Below are positions 33,280-45,249 of a DNA stretch of 64,000 nt, piece after piece. The DNA is taken from NCBI GenBank assembly GCA_000507305.1, contig DF241503.1, positions 1-64,000 of the forward strand. Reading direction: 5' to 3'. Origin of the DNA: Breviolum minutum Mf 1.05b.01. Its lineage: Eukaryota > Sar > Dinophyceae > Suessiales > Symbiodiniaceae. The translations under genes were made by a program, and so were the position numbers. How positions within the stretch are numbered: position 1 is the stretch's first letter; the number at the start of each line of letters is the position of its first letter. The notes under the pieces were generated by a model. That model saw nothing but the letters and a program-made list of their open reading frames with translations. It had not been told where the DNA came from and did not search any database.

Positions 33280-35682
33280 CTAAGCCCGACAGCCATTGCT
33301 CCATGAAATGACTAAGCAACATGAACTCTTCTTCAACACGAATCCAATAGTCGCAACAAAGCAACTTGAGATGGTAACAAGGGAGAACAAGGAGAGTCTA
33401 GATGGAATAGGCTGGAATATATACAATATCACAAGACAGCAAGCGAAGACCAGTGAAGCGGGGCTGTCTTTCCATCTAAAACCTCTCGGTTCAACCGGGG
33501 TACAGCTTATCTTGTGAAACCATCTTTGACCACCACCCTTGAACACGTAGCCCAATTTATATATAATTTGACATATTCCCGTAAGATATATATAACTTCT
33601 CGCTGCGATGTTGCAGGCAAATAGCATATCCAGGCCATTCGCATGTTGGCTACATGGTTGATCTGTGGAAAGCCTGAGCTTGCAAGTTGCGGATCCTCCA
33701 CTTGAAGGAAATCCAAGAGGGGCTGCCTCAGAGCAAAAGAGTTTGCAAAAAACGCTTAGACTTGACATAACATGGCACAAGTGAACAAAATGAGCCAACA
33801 TAGAAGATATGTGTAACGTGTATGTAACTTTATGGACTTTGATATCCAGATTTTATGAGATTTCAAGGCATGGCCCTGTGGCCCGGACCAGCCGCTACGG
33901 ACTTCAAAGACCAGCAAGCGAGAAGGAAGCGTCTCTTCAAGCTGCTCTCGAAAACGCCGTTGCAAAGCTATCCAATCCTGTTCCAACAAAGTCAATCAAC
34001 CAGGTCATTTTACACCCATTTCCCGCATTTGCGTGGTTGTTCTTGTTCTTTTCTTCTTCTGACTTCTTCTTGTTCTTGTTCTTGTTGTTGCTGTTGTTGC
34101 TGTTCTTGTTGTTGGTGGTTGTGCTGGTGTGTTCAGTTTGATTAGGCTTGACCCTAAAGCCCCCTCAACTGCATTGAATCTGACAATGTATAGTCTACAT
34201 TCCCACTGCCCGAGCACATGCACGTGTTCCTGTGCGTCCAGACGTCTCTGCAAAGGAGCCTGTTTAGGAAACCTTCAAACAGCTGTATTTAAACTTGCAT
34301 TTTGAAGGAATCCATGACAGTCCTGTCTCTTCTCTGGACTAAATCCTGGTAGATGGGTGACAATCTCAAACCAAGGCAGCGGGCGCGAGATGTGAAGAGG
34401 ATATGATGGATATGGCCAGTCAAACTCCAAGAGCACCTGCAAAGAAAGGAATGAAAGCTGAATATCACAATAAAGTGTATCACATTACATCAAATTCCTA
34501 ATGTTTACAAAGCATGAGCCAGCGCATTCCATACTTCTCCATCAAACAACGCTGGAACAAATGGAAGACATGTATACACCGCAGCAATTGAGTAAGCATA
34601 GCCGGAAAATTGCCTTCAGAAGCTGCTGATTGAAGGTCATATCAACCAACCAGCTCCATGGTCTTGCCACTAGAAACGACATGATGTCATTCACGTTGGC
34701 CCATGATGACAGCCACTCTTCTTCAGGCCTGCAAAATTGGGACCAAGAAAAACGAAGAAACAAAAATTCTCAGATCGCCAAGAGAAACTCATTTCAGATC
34801 ACTTGATTCTGGGCCTCACAGTCATGATGACTTTGGAAGAAGGCCGTCTCTCTGCCATGGCTGGTGCAAAGAGATTCATTGGCAAGTCCATTGTGGCAGT
34901 GAAGCCTGAGCAGAAGGACACATCAAAATGTACCTGAAAAAACCTCCAAGGTTCAATGAATTTTTCCAAAGAACCTAAGTCCTCAATCTTGGAGATCATC
35001 CCATCCAAACGAGTATAGTTTCCAGTACGCACATCTTTAGCAGCTTCGATCCAACCGGAGGCCTCATTGGATCAATGGCAATGGTAATGCAATGAGAAAC
35101 CGAGGGACTGGGTGCAAGAGAGGGACGTGTCCGAAATACACCACGGATCGCAGGTCATAGACCTTGTGACCCAGCTTTTCTAGGGCTGCTTGTAGAGATT
35201 TGGTGCCCGAGCGCGAAAAGCCTGCGTGAATCTAAGGAGTGTCTTAATCTTGAGCAAGGATACCAAAAAACAAAAGATCCAATGAATCCAAGTCTCTAAT
35301 GCTATGCTGAGAAATATTCAGACTACCATTCAAGCCACCTGCACCAAGGACCTGTAGCTTGGCTTTACGCTGCGGTTCCATCCCCAAATAGTCCAGGGCA
35401 AGCCTTGCCAAACCATGATGGGAATTCAAGCCCAAGATGACGATCGGAGAATCCACAAATAGAAAGACTAAGAACTAGAAAAAACAATAATGTCAGCATG
35501 AATGTTACAATAATCTTACAACGCAACACACGCTTGTTGCACAAGTGTCCTTCATGAAGGGGAGCCTAAAAACCTTCCAGCCTGAAGGATCGCCGCCAAC
35601 TTGTGCTGGCATCATTTTCTCCAATGGCACCAATGGCCCCAAGAGCCAGAGTCACCCAGCAAAGGGCGAAGTGTAGCTTCAT
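33280..35682 (-). CDS. Sulfotransferase-family protein with N-terminal signal/anchor, ten exons, 365 codons
   Basis: Exons: 35574-35682, 35339-35467, 35132-35221, 34975-35034, 34815-34905, 34603-34728, 34295-34436, 33889-33977, 33597-33726, 33280-33411. They join without a phase error to 1,098 bases including the stop. The protein starts MKLHFALCWVTLALGAIGA (signal or anchor). VLGAGFSRSGTKSLQAALEK is the 5'-phosphosulfate (PAPS) loop. GFTATMDLPMNLFAP, KVIMTVR and PEEEWLSSW, then LPSRLLVFEVRSGW, follow in the order of the Sulfotransfer_4 type. A hydrophobic segment near the C-terminus may be a membrane anchor. It should move sulfate from PAPS to an acceptor in the secretory pathway. Donors are GT (six), GC (two) and GA (one). 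Confidence 0.85.
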
Positions 35683-35999
35683 CACACGAAGCTAAACGTG
35701 GCGAAAAGGTGAGATGTTTTTTTTGAAAATGATGTTTGAAGGGTACAGAATCTTGTCCAAAGGACTAAAAGCAAATCAAAGAGAGATGGCGCAGTTTGCT
35801 TTACTTGAAACTATGGTAAAGTCTACAAGCCTTGGGAGATGAGATGATAATATCTTTGTTTCGATTCAATCATTGCTGTATCATCTTGGCTGGAAAAGCT
35901 GAAAATCCAAACAAAAAGCTCTCATAAACATGGACCATGAATGACCATGGTATGCAACACAAAATTGCAACTTCAAGTCAACTCAACAAGCCACTTCAT

Positions 36000-36905
36000 T
36001 CAACCCAACCTCTTCTTCTGAGTCCTGGCATCCCATGGACATCCCATGGGCATCCCAGCTGTGCTTCAAACTTCCAGCTATCACAGCTTGGTCCTCCTCC
36101 ATCAATGGCCGTCCATCAGAGGTCACATTCGTCAACACATGCTGAATACTTGGAACTCCTGCACCAGGTGATCCATGGTGATCCATTGTGATCCAGAATC
36201 CAAGGTATTGTTGTAGGTAGCAAATTCCCGTTTCTATTCAGTAGATCAGCCAAGAGTGCAAATGAAAGGGCAGATCTGTCCTGTGTGAACAGGTGCGGGT
36301 GGCCGTTCGTCCTCCTCGCTGTCTGTATCATCTTCTCCAAAAATGGACTTTTTGACCTCAAGGTGTACAGGAAGATTCAGATTGAACCAGATAAGATGTT
36401 TGTATCTCAAATCTTTAGATACGCGTTCTCATGGCATTCTCCAGGTCCCATACATTCACCCGCACTTCTTCACTGGTCATCTTTGGCTCAGCTTCCACAT
36501 CACCTATGTGTATCAAATGAAGTCGTCGCTTCGAGTTGCGGAAGAATCACATCACTGTCAACTATGAACATAATGAGCTGCAAAAAGTGCCTGCTTTCAG
36601 CTTTCTCTCTTGTTCCAGCCTCAAACAAAGGATCTGAATATTAACCATAAGAAGCATATCCAAATGTTCTTGAGGATCGGACAAGATCTCAGATTCGTAC
36701 CATTCACGGAACCTGAACAGCAAATGGTTGTTTGGCTACATGTGTCATGATGCCGCAGTACTATACTCACCATGAGACATGACTTAATCTGAGCGTCATG
36801 CTCATCGTAATTCACCTGATTCACACAAATTGCATGCAGTTCGGGTTTTTGTTGAATGAGTTTTGCCAGACTGCCACAGGGTAGTTCCAACGTTTTCCAG
36901 CCTCC
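36000..36905 (-). CDS. Unrecognised protein with acidic linker, several exons
   Basis: Exon 36771-36905 (45 codons) reads ELPCGSLAKLIQQKPELHAI, then CVNQVNYDEHDAQIKSCLM, and ends at a perfect GTGAGT donor. A second exon begins near 36711 (FREWYESEILSDPQEHLDML). A third at about 36288-36361 is acidic (KKSIFGEDDTDSEEDERPP). A fourth, after TGGTGCAG near 36168, reads VPSIQHVLTNVTSDGRPLME. The first joint needs an unusual boundary (see findings). No family recognised. Confidence 0.5.
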
Positions 36906-37831
36906 CTGTCATCGTTTTGGTCCATCATCTGAAACCTTGGGGGCGAATTGGCAATTAATCAGTGGGGCAAAAAAAATCTAACACACAAGCGCTTTGATAC
37001 ACCTCGTGTTCTCAACTGATGGGTCATCCCTTCTCTCCTGGGTAGACTTGCTTGGCTTCAAGAAGATCTCTTGATCCATCTTCCTACAGCCAGGAATGAT
37101 GGAATGGCATCTTCCATTCCACAAAAAAACGCGTGGAAATTCCAGTCCTGTCTGATAACTGCCGGCAAGCCAAAAAACATGGCTGTCTCCGGGCCTGAGA
37201 TGCTAAAACAAAGACTAAGGTAAAGGCAGGCAGGTACTTTTTTGAACAAATCTTTGACCGAGGGAGTACTTCTGCAAGCTGAGGATGCTGCTGGAACGGC
37301 ACATCAAAATCAGCTCACGCCTCAAGATCTAGTTCCAAACAAGTGGAAAACTGTTGGTGTCACCGAAAAGCAGATGACGCCGAGCAAGAATTGTTGTGAC
37401 TTTGACACGAATCTCCATTTGAACCATTGAGACAAGAGCTTGTTCAAAGTTCCATCTCCTGTCATGAAACACTTAGCATGCTGATTGTAAAGCATCATAC
37501 TGCATGATATCGCTCGTGAAGGAATTCCGTTTTGTTTGAACATGTCACTTGCTTGGCAGAATCTATACTCATGGTCATACAATCAAAATGCTTCAATAAA
37601 GCACACATGCCATGTCAGCTCTGCAAAACAACGATGATTTGTCCAAAATACATCTACTTGGGAGCGTACCATTGGTGTCACACTGATCAAAGATTGCTCT
37701 GAGCTTGGCCTCTCGAAATGCTAACAATGACGAGACAGAAGACCTTGCTCTGATTTGAGATTTTGACACCTTATCTTCAGGGCGTGCAACGTGCCCAACG
37801 GTGGTTTACACACAAAAAACCGACACATTAC

Positions 37832-37980
37832 TTGAACAGCAAACAACAAGCCTCTTCCCCAGGATTGCGCCGAATGCTGAGGCGAGGTTTTGGAGATGGA
37901 GCTGGCTCTGCGCGAACTGCCACGGTTTCCCAGTTAATCCAATCATCCACAGCAAGCCACTTGACATCCAAACGCATTTG
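37832..37980 (-). CDS. Candidate exon, unknown protein
   Basis: From an AATTCACAG acceptor to a TTCAA|GTAATG donor: QMRLDVKWLAVDDWINWETV, then Pro-rich AEPAPSPKPRLSIRR. 49 codons plus two bases. It may be from the gene that continues into 37.3-37.6 kb (HEYRFCQASDMFKQNGIP). Confidence 0.45.
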
Positions 37981-38259
37981 CTGTGAATTCTCAAACACCA
38001 GGAGCTTACAAAATCGACAATTGATTACGTATACATGTATAATAAATCATATTCATCGTTGTGTACCAATGAGTTGACCAAAACGGTAGAAAAATGCAAG
38101 CCTTCGATTTCAGTGTTTGCCCGGCTGCGAGCCGGTGGAGAGTCAAAGCCTGTTCTCCAATGCCAATGAGTCAACTCTATATTCTTGTGCCACCTTGTGG
38201 CTCAGTACAAGGAAGGAGGCCAAAAAATGCAAAACTGTGTATTATGTGTACGCATAATA

Positions 38260-38620
38260 TCTATTCTAAGTAGATCTGAATATGTATATATATATATACA
38301 TGTATGATACATATTTTGAAGATGCAGAAAACTTGATTTCATTGGATTAAATCTTGGGGAACATCATGCAATTTCTACATCAAAATCCTCACCTAGCTGA
38401 GCAAGGTCTCGAAGTCCCTGTCGCCGCCTTTGACAAATAGCATTTCACTTCCAGATCTTTGGAATGCGATGAAGCTTCTAACGACATAAAACATGTATGA
38501 ATTGAATAAACTGGTGAAATAAGTGAAATATACATGCATGCTTATTTTTATGTAGATGATATGTATACATATATATATATATGTTATATGTATATACGTA
38601 TATCTATACCACGTTCAAGG
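38260..38620. repeat. AT-dinucleotide-rich intergenic stretch
   Basis: Short TATATA runs at about 38284-38298 and 38568-38590 in a stretch without any supported exon. Confidence 0.6.
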
Positions 38621-38797
38621 CCGGCTTGATCCCTAGCAAGCACCCAGTACTAGGGACTGTGCACAAAGCCAGCATGCATAAAACGCAACACCTGGATGGG
38701 TCCATACCGAACAGCGGGAAAGCTGTTGCCATGGAAGAAGAAAAATAACTTGCTTTGATGAAACGTGGAAATAAAGAATAAATGCCCCACCGATCAC

Positions 38798-38910
38798 CCA
38801 TGAATCGATCAATCCATCAATCATTGACTTGTCTTTCTTCTCTATGAATATCTCTACTGCATACAAGGCAGTTGCGTCCAATTGAAATGGTGCCAAAGTT
38901 GCAGATTTGA
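38798..38910 (-). CDS. Candidate exon, unknown protein
   Basis: From an ATTGAAACAG acceptor to a TGG|GTGATC donor: KSATLAPFQLDATALYAVEI, then FIEKKDKSMIDGLIDSW. Helical, stop-free and flanked by clean signals. No family recognised. Confidence 0.45.
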
Positions 38911-38919
38911 CTGTTTCAA

Positions 38920-41900
38920 TGTTTCTTCACCGCCTCACTGTCATCAGCTTTTGCTGCAAAGTGCCTGCATTGGTCACGAACAGAAGTGGATTCTAAGCGA
39001 GAACTCTTTACAGAGAAGCCTGCCTTAAGCAAGAGCGAGCAGTTTCGATGAAACCTTGTCCAGCGCTGCAAACAACGTCCTCTTGCTCCTTTCAAATCAA
39101 GATCATCAAATACAAAAGCACCACAGTTCTCTAAGCAAAAGTTCCAAATACAGAAAGCGATGAAAGCTTTGGTAGCTTATCAAAGGTCGTGACAGTTAAT
39201 GACAGGCTGATGATTTGATTGCGCCAACTTTTCATGCGAGGCCTTCGACAAACCAGTGGAAAGTGGAACTTCTCCTGCAATGGCCTGCTTGCTTTCATCA
39301 TCCCAAAAAAAAACAATTCAGAAAATGCAAAACTTTGCTTGCAATATCATTCAGAAATTCACTAAAATGCAAAAGATTGCAAGAATGGAAGAGGCACAAG
39401 TCAACTTGCCATAATGGATCCAGATTCCAGATTAGTCCAGTTTTCTAATGCGATTGAGCCACTCCAAATGCCGGTTTCAGCACTGACAAGAGGAAGCCAG
39501 GATGCACCTGCAGATTCCCAAATCAAAACATCAATCTCTGCTCCGCAATGTGCAAAACCAATCGAAGCCATTCATCCACGCCTGCGCTTTTAGTTTGGGA
39601 GCAGCCTAGGCAAACGTCTTGGTGAAGCTATCAACCCGACGTGGATTGCGTGGCGTCGTCCATCAAAGGTCAGAACGCTGGAAAAGATCATGGCCATCAA
39701 AATGTTCCAGGCATGGCCTGCCAAAGCAATCAAAGATAATCAAAGTATTGGATGCAATTGGCATATACATTTCTTCCCCAACGAATCCAACGGCCTTCAA
39801 GAGTGCTCAACACCGTCGGAGGGGGCCTGAAGCAAGATCGTGTCCACCAGTGGTTGACGCTTGCCCTTCTGCCATGACGAACACTGAGGCAGTCACTGCG
39901 ATGGGCGAGCAGATTCTGAAACAGATTCATCACTATCGCCTGCGTTCGAGCATTGTTTGTTGATGTTCTGTGATAATGGAGGAATGGGATTTCAGGATCC
40001 ATAATTGATGCAGACTTTCTGAAGGGTACAACCAACTGCCCTCCCAACAAAAGACAACTAACATTGTGAAGTTTTATCATCTCTCAAGCTTTCAGACAGA
40101 ACGCTTGGAATCCACGCTTTCTTCTACTCGCGGCTCTCGATCTGCTTGATCCAAAAAAACAGCAATGGCCTGTGACAGAGCTCTATCCTCCTGTCTGCTG
40201 TCCCAAATAGGTGTATAACAAACGTGGAACTTGCGTTTGTTAGGTTATAAAACTCGCCCAACAAATTCCCTCCCAGAAAACATGTCAAGTTTCCAAGTTG
40301 TTTCAAATGTAGCCTTCAGCACAATGGCTCCAGCTCCAAACAAGCGAAGCTCTGTCGCCTGTGAGCACGATTGACTGACGGTACATCTTCAAATGAACAT
40401 CACAAGGCCGGTAGCAAATGGCTTGAACAAACGTAGACTTACACAATTTTGCGAATGCCAGCTATCCGTCCCACCTGGAGATTCCTCAAAGCACCCTTCA
40501 CAACTTCCTGACAAATGGGTTTTGTTGCAGATACATCACTCCATCATTCACTCAGTCATTCATTCATTCATTTCATAAACTTCTTTTTTGAAGGAATCTG
40601 AACGCTCCTGTGAAAACTGGCGCAGCATTCCAACATTCAGTTTGGATGGAGGGCTTCTCCCCAACTTGCCAAGACCTTGGGGATTTTCATGTCCTGCTTG
40701 CAGGGTCACATTCCCCACAGGTGACCAAGGCTCCAACGAATGGATGCATCTGAAACTGCACTCGTCACTGCCTTTCCGATGACTGGAAGCGGACTCAACT
40801 TGACCGGACACCTATGGAAAGGTGACTCTGTGTAAACCTTCTCTAAATGGAACTATGTTTGAAAATATATCAAAATCAAAATCCTGTAATTTTCCAACCC
40901 TCTTGTGTTTATGTGGTTACCGTCTCAATACCAAATCAACTCGAAACAACATTGAGTGCCATGAGCCCTTCCCCCCCATCCCTCATCGATGAATGGCCCG
41001 TCAAAATTCCTGCCTGGGTCAATCCAGAGAAGCTTCTGCCAAACGTCCCTGCTAGTGTTGCAAGCAGCTCCTGAAAGGGAAACCATTCAAGAGTGTCCCA
41101 TCCAGGCCAAGAGTTGTGCTTTTTCCCCTGAACCGGTGTTAGCTGTAGGGGTTGGGCAAAAATACTAGGCGATTGTGCAGGCAACCACGGTAGAGTGGGG
41201 GGCCACAGACCACAAAAAAAAAAAGCGCAATTGCCTCAATCTTTCTTTGTATGATTCCTGGAAACCATTCACAATCGTCCTTGAAGGAAAAGCTGTCAGA
41301 TGGCGGTTGCCTCAAATGCCGGGTGAAACACCAGCAGTTGAAGAGCAAATCTCGCAGAAAAAGCAGCATGTTGACAAAGTTCTAGAATACAGTTGTTGAA
41401 ACATCCCAATCTTCACTGCCTGCCCCTGGCCCTAGCCCTTGTCTCCACTGCATGTCTCTCACTAACTTCTTCAATTTGCACATGCATTATCACAAACTTT
41501 CCTGAACCCCACCCTGTCGAATCACGAACCCGCTGTGAAGTGGAACAAAAAGTTTTAGAACCTGCCTTTATGTGGAGAAAAACATAACTATCATCTATCA
41601 TTCCATATCTATGCGACAAGGCTGCGTTTTTAAGACCGCTTATCAAGCTGGTTGAATTTGGTAACCATCAAATCGCTAGCAATCAACACTTGTCGGCAAC
41701 CTGAGAGTGTCACGAGGAAGCCAAGAGCAATACGGGCAAGAGCTGCCAATCTGCAAGTGTTCCACGCAAAACCTCAGGAAAAAATATAACGATCATATAA
41801 ATCAAATAATTGCCAAGAAAGCGATTCTGAACCAAAGCTACGTCCTTCCAACAACTTGTATTTTGGATCCATCGCTGCAAGAGTTTCCAAGGAAACCAGC

Positions 41901-42800
41901 CAGAGTGTAGGAATCAATTCTCACCCTACCAAGAATTCCACCAAAGGCTTTGGTCTGATTGACAGAAGCTGTTGGAGCCAATCCTGTTGCCGTTGGCGAA
42001 GGATTGGAAAAAAGATGTTAAGGAACACTCTCAAACGTCACTCCGTCCCACCTCAGCACCTGTTTTTGGATCTGGTGGAGGGCAGTCACCTGCAAGAGAT
42101 GAAGGGTCAAAACTGAGGATTCATGGTCCAAAGTCGCAAGTACACAGCAACCCGCCTTCATGAACTTGAATATTTTCATGAGGCGGTCCAACAGTCATGC
42201 CGTGATCCTTCACTTTATGCCAATTTGATATGATATTTGCAGAAGCAAAGTGACGATTTCACTACACACACACAACCAATATGTCTGATGTAGCCGGTCC
42301 TGTACCATCGCTGAAGCCTTTTGGTTGAGGTCCTGACCATGTCAATCAAATCATCAAATCCATTCACGAAACCATGGCTTCGTTGGCATGGAATCCCGCC
42401 TTTGCCTTCTTAGTCTTACCAGGTGCCTCGGTTCCCAGTCATTCCATCGAAAAAACTGCAGAGCTGTCTTGTAGACTAAGCTCCCGGCCAATGAAAGCCA
42501 CACGGAGAGAGATTCATACAAGACCTGCCCCAAAGCACATCTGCACAATGTCAAGATAACTTGACTGTTTTTGCTAATCTTAACACTTGATTTGCCCTTC
42601 TTTCAAGTGCCTTCTTGGTTGCCGAATTTCCTTGTGCCTTGCAATGGGTATTAACTTTCAAACGTCCTCATTGAGTTGGAAATTGTGCAATGCCCCAGCT
42701 GAGACCACGACTTGGATGCGCTCAAAGATTGCCTGCCATAAAGTCAGATTTACCTTTTATTTGTTTGTCTACCAGTTTTTATGCTTATCTAAGTAAACAT
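38920..42800. other. Probable introns and unplaced exons
   Basis: Minus-strand exon-like pieces occur at about 40.60-40.81 kb (after TTCCATAG), 40.96-41.06 kb (after CCCTTTCAG; VWQKLLWIDPGRNFDGPFID in one frame) and 41.46-41.56 kb. Two frames are open in several, so I do not list them as genes. The rest shows nothing I can support. Confidence 0.4.
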
Positions 42801-42814
42801 GTTTAGTCTCTGTA

Positions 42815-43190
42815 TTTGTTTCCTTGTATCTTTATATACTGTTTTCCCTTTATCTATTTATCGATTTATAGATTCGTTTCTTCATGTATGTATTCTTCTG
42901 CTTCTCTATCTATCTATTCAATTTCTCTCTCTACTTATGTAGTCTTGTATGTATTTCTGTGTTCCTGTATGTGTATGTATGTGTGTATGTGTGTGTGTGT
43001 GTGTGCGTGTCTGCGCATATGCGTGGATGTATGCATGTATTCATGTATGCATGAATGTATGCATGTATGGATGTATGGATTTATGTATGTTTGTTTGATT
43101 GTTTGATAGATGGATAGATGAATAGATAGACAGACAGACAGACAGGCAGGCAGGCAGACAGACAGACAGATAGATAGATAGATAGATGCT
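42815..43190. repeat. Compound microsatellite with motif switching
   Basis: Reading rightwards: CT/TAT-rich, then TGTATG and TG runs (about 42940-43030), ATGTATGC-type units (to about 43095), then GATA, GACA, GGCA, GACA and GATA blocks (43105-43188). The last five blocks are almost symmetric around the GGCA core. Plus-strand frames here are repeat artefacts. Confidence 0.9.
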
Positions 43191-43921
43191 CCGTCATATT
43201 GTTATCATCATTCTATTGCATGCTTCAAATCTGCGAATTGGGCCCTCAACTTAGCCCGGAATCGAACCCTGGAGCTGGCCTTCGTGAAGAATTCTGCATG
43301 GTTTGAAGCCTTTTCTTCTAACACCGATCTGCTGATGCTGTTTGGCCTTACATGCTGCACATCGATACAAGAACAACACACATGGACCGGAAACCAATGA
43401 GGTGTCTCTCAGGGGGAAACGTTTTTTTGCAAAAATCAAGTGAACAAGTGCAACTGATAGAGCCAGCTAGCAAACCAGCAATCCAAGTGGTAAAACTTCC
43501 AAATTTCATCCGGCTGTCTCCCTCTTTTTCCATGCTTCATGGGTCTAGAGTATAGGCAGCTTCTTCAGAAGTCTCTTTGCTTCCTGCACAGTACTTAGCA
43601 AGTAAAACTCCCAACCAACCTTGGCAAATGACAGCACTCCAAGTAGATCAAGTAGATTCCATGCTTCAAAACAGCACTTTTGATGGAATGCGCTTTTGGA
43701 AGTGTTTCAAATCTGAGACGAAGAACATTAGTCACTGAGGCGCGAAAAAAGAGTGAAAAGTCATCTCTCCTTGACTTTTCTCAGTACAGTGACCAGGCAA
43801 CAAGAAAATTTTGGACACAAAATTTGCACCTGATCTTCCAGGCAAAGTGAAGTCAGACCTCAGTTGCATTGCTGAATATAAAATTGTAGCTCCTTAAGAC
43901 TGCTTTCAAAAGCCCCGAAAC

Positions 43922-45125
43922 ATAAATGTCGAAGTCTACATATTGAGATCGTAATTCGTTCGGATGCTCCTCACCTGGGATGATGAAGAACTGCTTAGCT
44001 AGAAGGCTTTGGAGAGTTCCAGAGAACTTGGCTACCAGCATTTCCAAACGAATTGGCGGAATATAGGTGAAATACTGCATGACTGATCCCTGCGACATTC
44101 TATCAATTCTATCCAACCGAAAAAAATTGAGACCATCCTGCTTGGTGTGAACCACCTCCAACAGGGCTTTGCTCTTGGACTGAGACGCGAACTCAGGCTC
44201 GTCAGCCTTGCAAAGACGGCAGCATGGAACCAAATTCCAATGAGATCAGATGAGATCAGCTTGGAAAGAGACGAAAACAATATAACAATATCTGTTGTAA
44301 AGGTCAACAATTTGAGGGTCTCAATCATGCTTTCAGAGCTTTGGGGCCTGTTTTAGTTTCAGGAGACTTGATGCCATCTCTGCAATCAGCTCCTGTGGCT
44401 CGGCTTCGTCCACGACTTTGCCCATTTGGACATCCCGAAACTTCCCATCTGACCTGACAGAAACGAAGGTTTTTGAGGAAGTAACATCCAAAAACATCCA
44501 AAAAACAATGGATCTATCAGACTCTATTCAGACTTGAATTGCCTCTGCAACTCCTCTTCAGTACCCTCGACACCAAAGGTTTGCAACAGCTCAGATAGTG
44601 CATCAGCCTCACATGAAGCTTTTTGGCAAACTTGCCCCCGTCCAGGCCATCTGCAACATTTAATTCAAGTTAGTTCAGCTCAGCCCGTGACAAGTTCTTC
44701 CTGGAACGTCCCATCAAAGTCTGAAGCTTTCGACCTCAGAGCTTTCATGATGGTTGAAAGATGCAGCTAGGTCCTGCGGCTAGGTGCAGTCAAGCCACTC
44801 TGGTGGTGTTGACTCCTCCTGGTTCATATCAAGTTCGATGGGGAGTTTAGGGCTTAAGGGCCGTCAGGTTGAGGAATCAAAAGCCAAAAGTACCTTCATC
44901 TGGCTTCACTCTTGAGATCCCAGTCATTCGTTCAGATCCGTGGTCCCACCGGCGCCAGACCTGGACCTGCTCCACATCGCTCTCAGGTTCCATCATTCCT
45001 TCACTTTTCCAAATCTGCTCAACTTCCTCCTCTGTCAACTGGCCAATCTTCTTCAAGTGTTCCAGGTGTTCTCGAAACTCGCTTTTTTGCCTTGCCATAG
45101 TCTCTTCCATTCGTTTGCTGTGCTC
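43922..45125 (-). CDS. Unrecognised protein, six in-phase exons
   Basis: Exons: 44910-45125 (72 codons, coiled coil MARQKSEFREHLEHLKKIGQ), 44685-44766, 44613-44650, 44534-44565, 44348-44453 and 43922-44206 (95 codons). They chain without a phase error into about 252 residues. Joined segments read for example ELVTDGLDGGKFAKKLH and QMGKVVDEAEPQELIAEMAS. The last exon reads VVHTKQDGLNFFRLDRIDR and IRLEMLVAKFSGTLQSLLA. Introns after 44685 and 44348 use GC donors. The gene runs on at both ends. Soluble protein, no family recognised. Confidence 0.6.
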
Positions 45126-45249
45126 CTGGTCAGCAAAACACAACTCATGAAATACCACCTGCTTTCTCTATGTAAAACTGTATTCTTATTTCTTTTATAA
45201 TTGGTGTTCATTGAAATAAAAAGACACCTGGGCCAAACAAGATGAAGCG

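Noticed and set aside
33280..33801. Single minus-strand 173-codon frame
   Set aside because: It reads through introns. Only its last part is in the sulfotransferase frame; the exon at 33597-33726 uses another frame that matches the family.
39619..40080. Long open frames on both strands
   Set aside because: Neither frame has a recognisable domain nor a convincing pair of splice sites.
42816..43106. Plus-strand 96-codon Tyr/Cys/Met-rich frame
   Set aside because: Translation of the compound TG/ATGT microsatellite.
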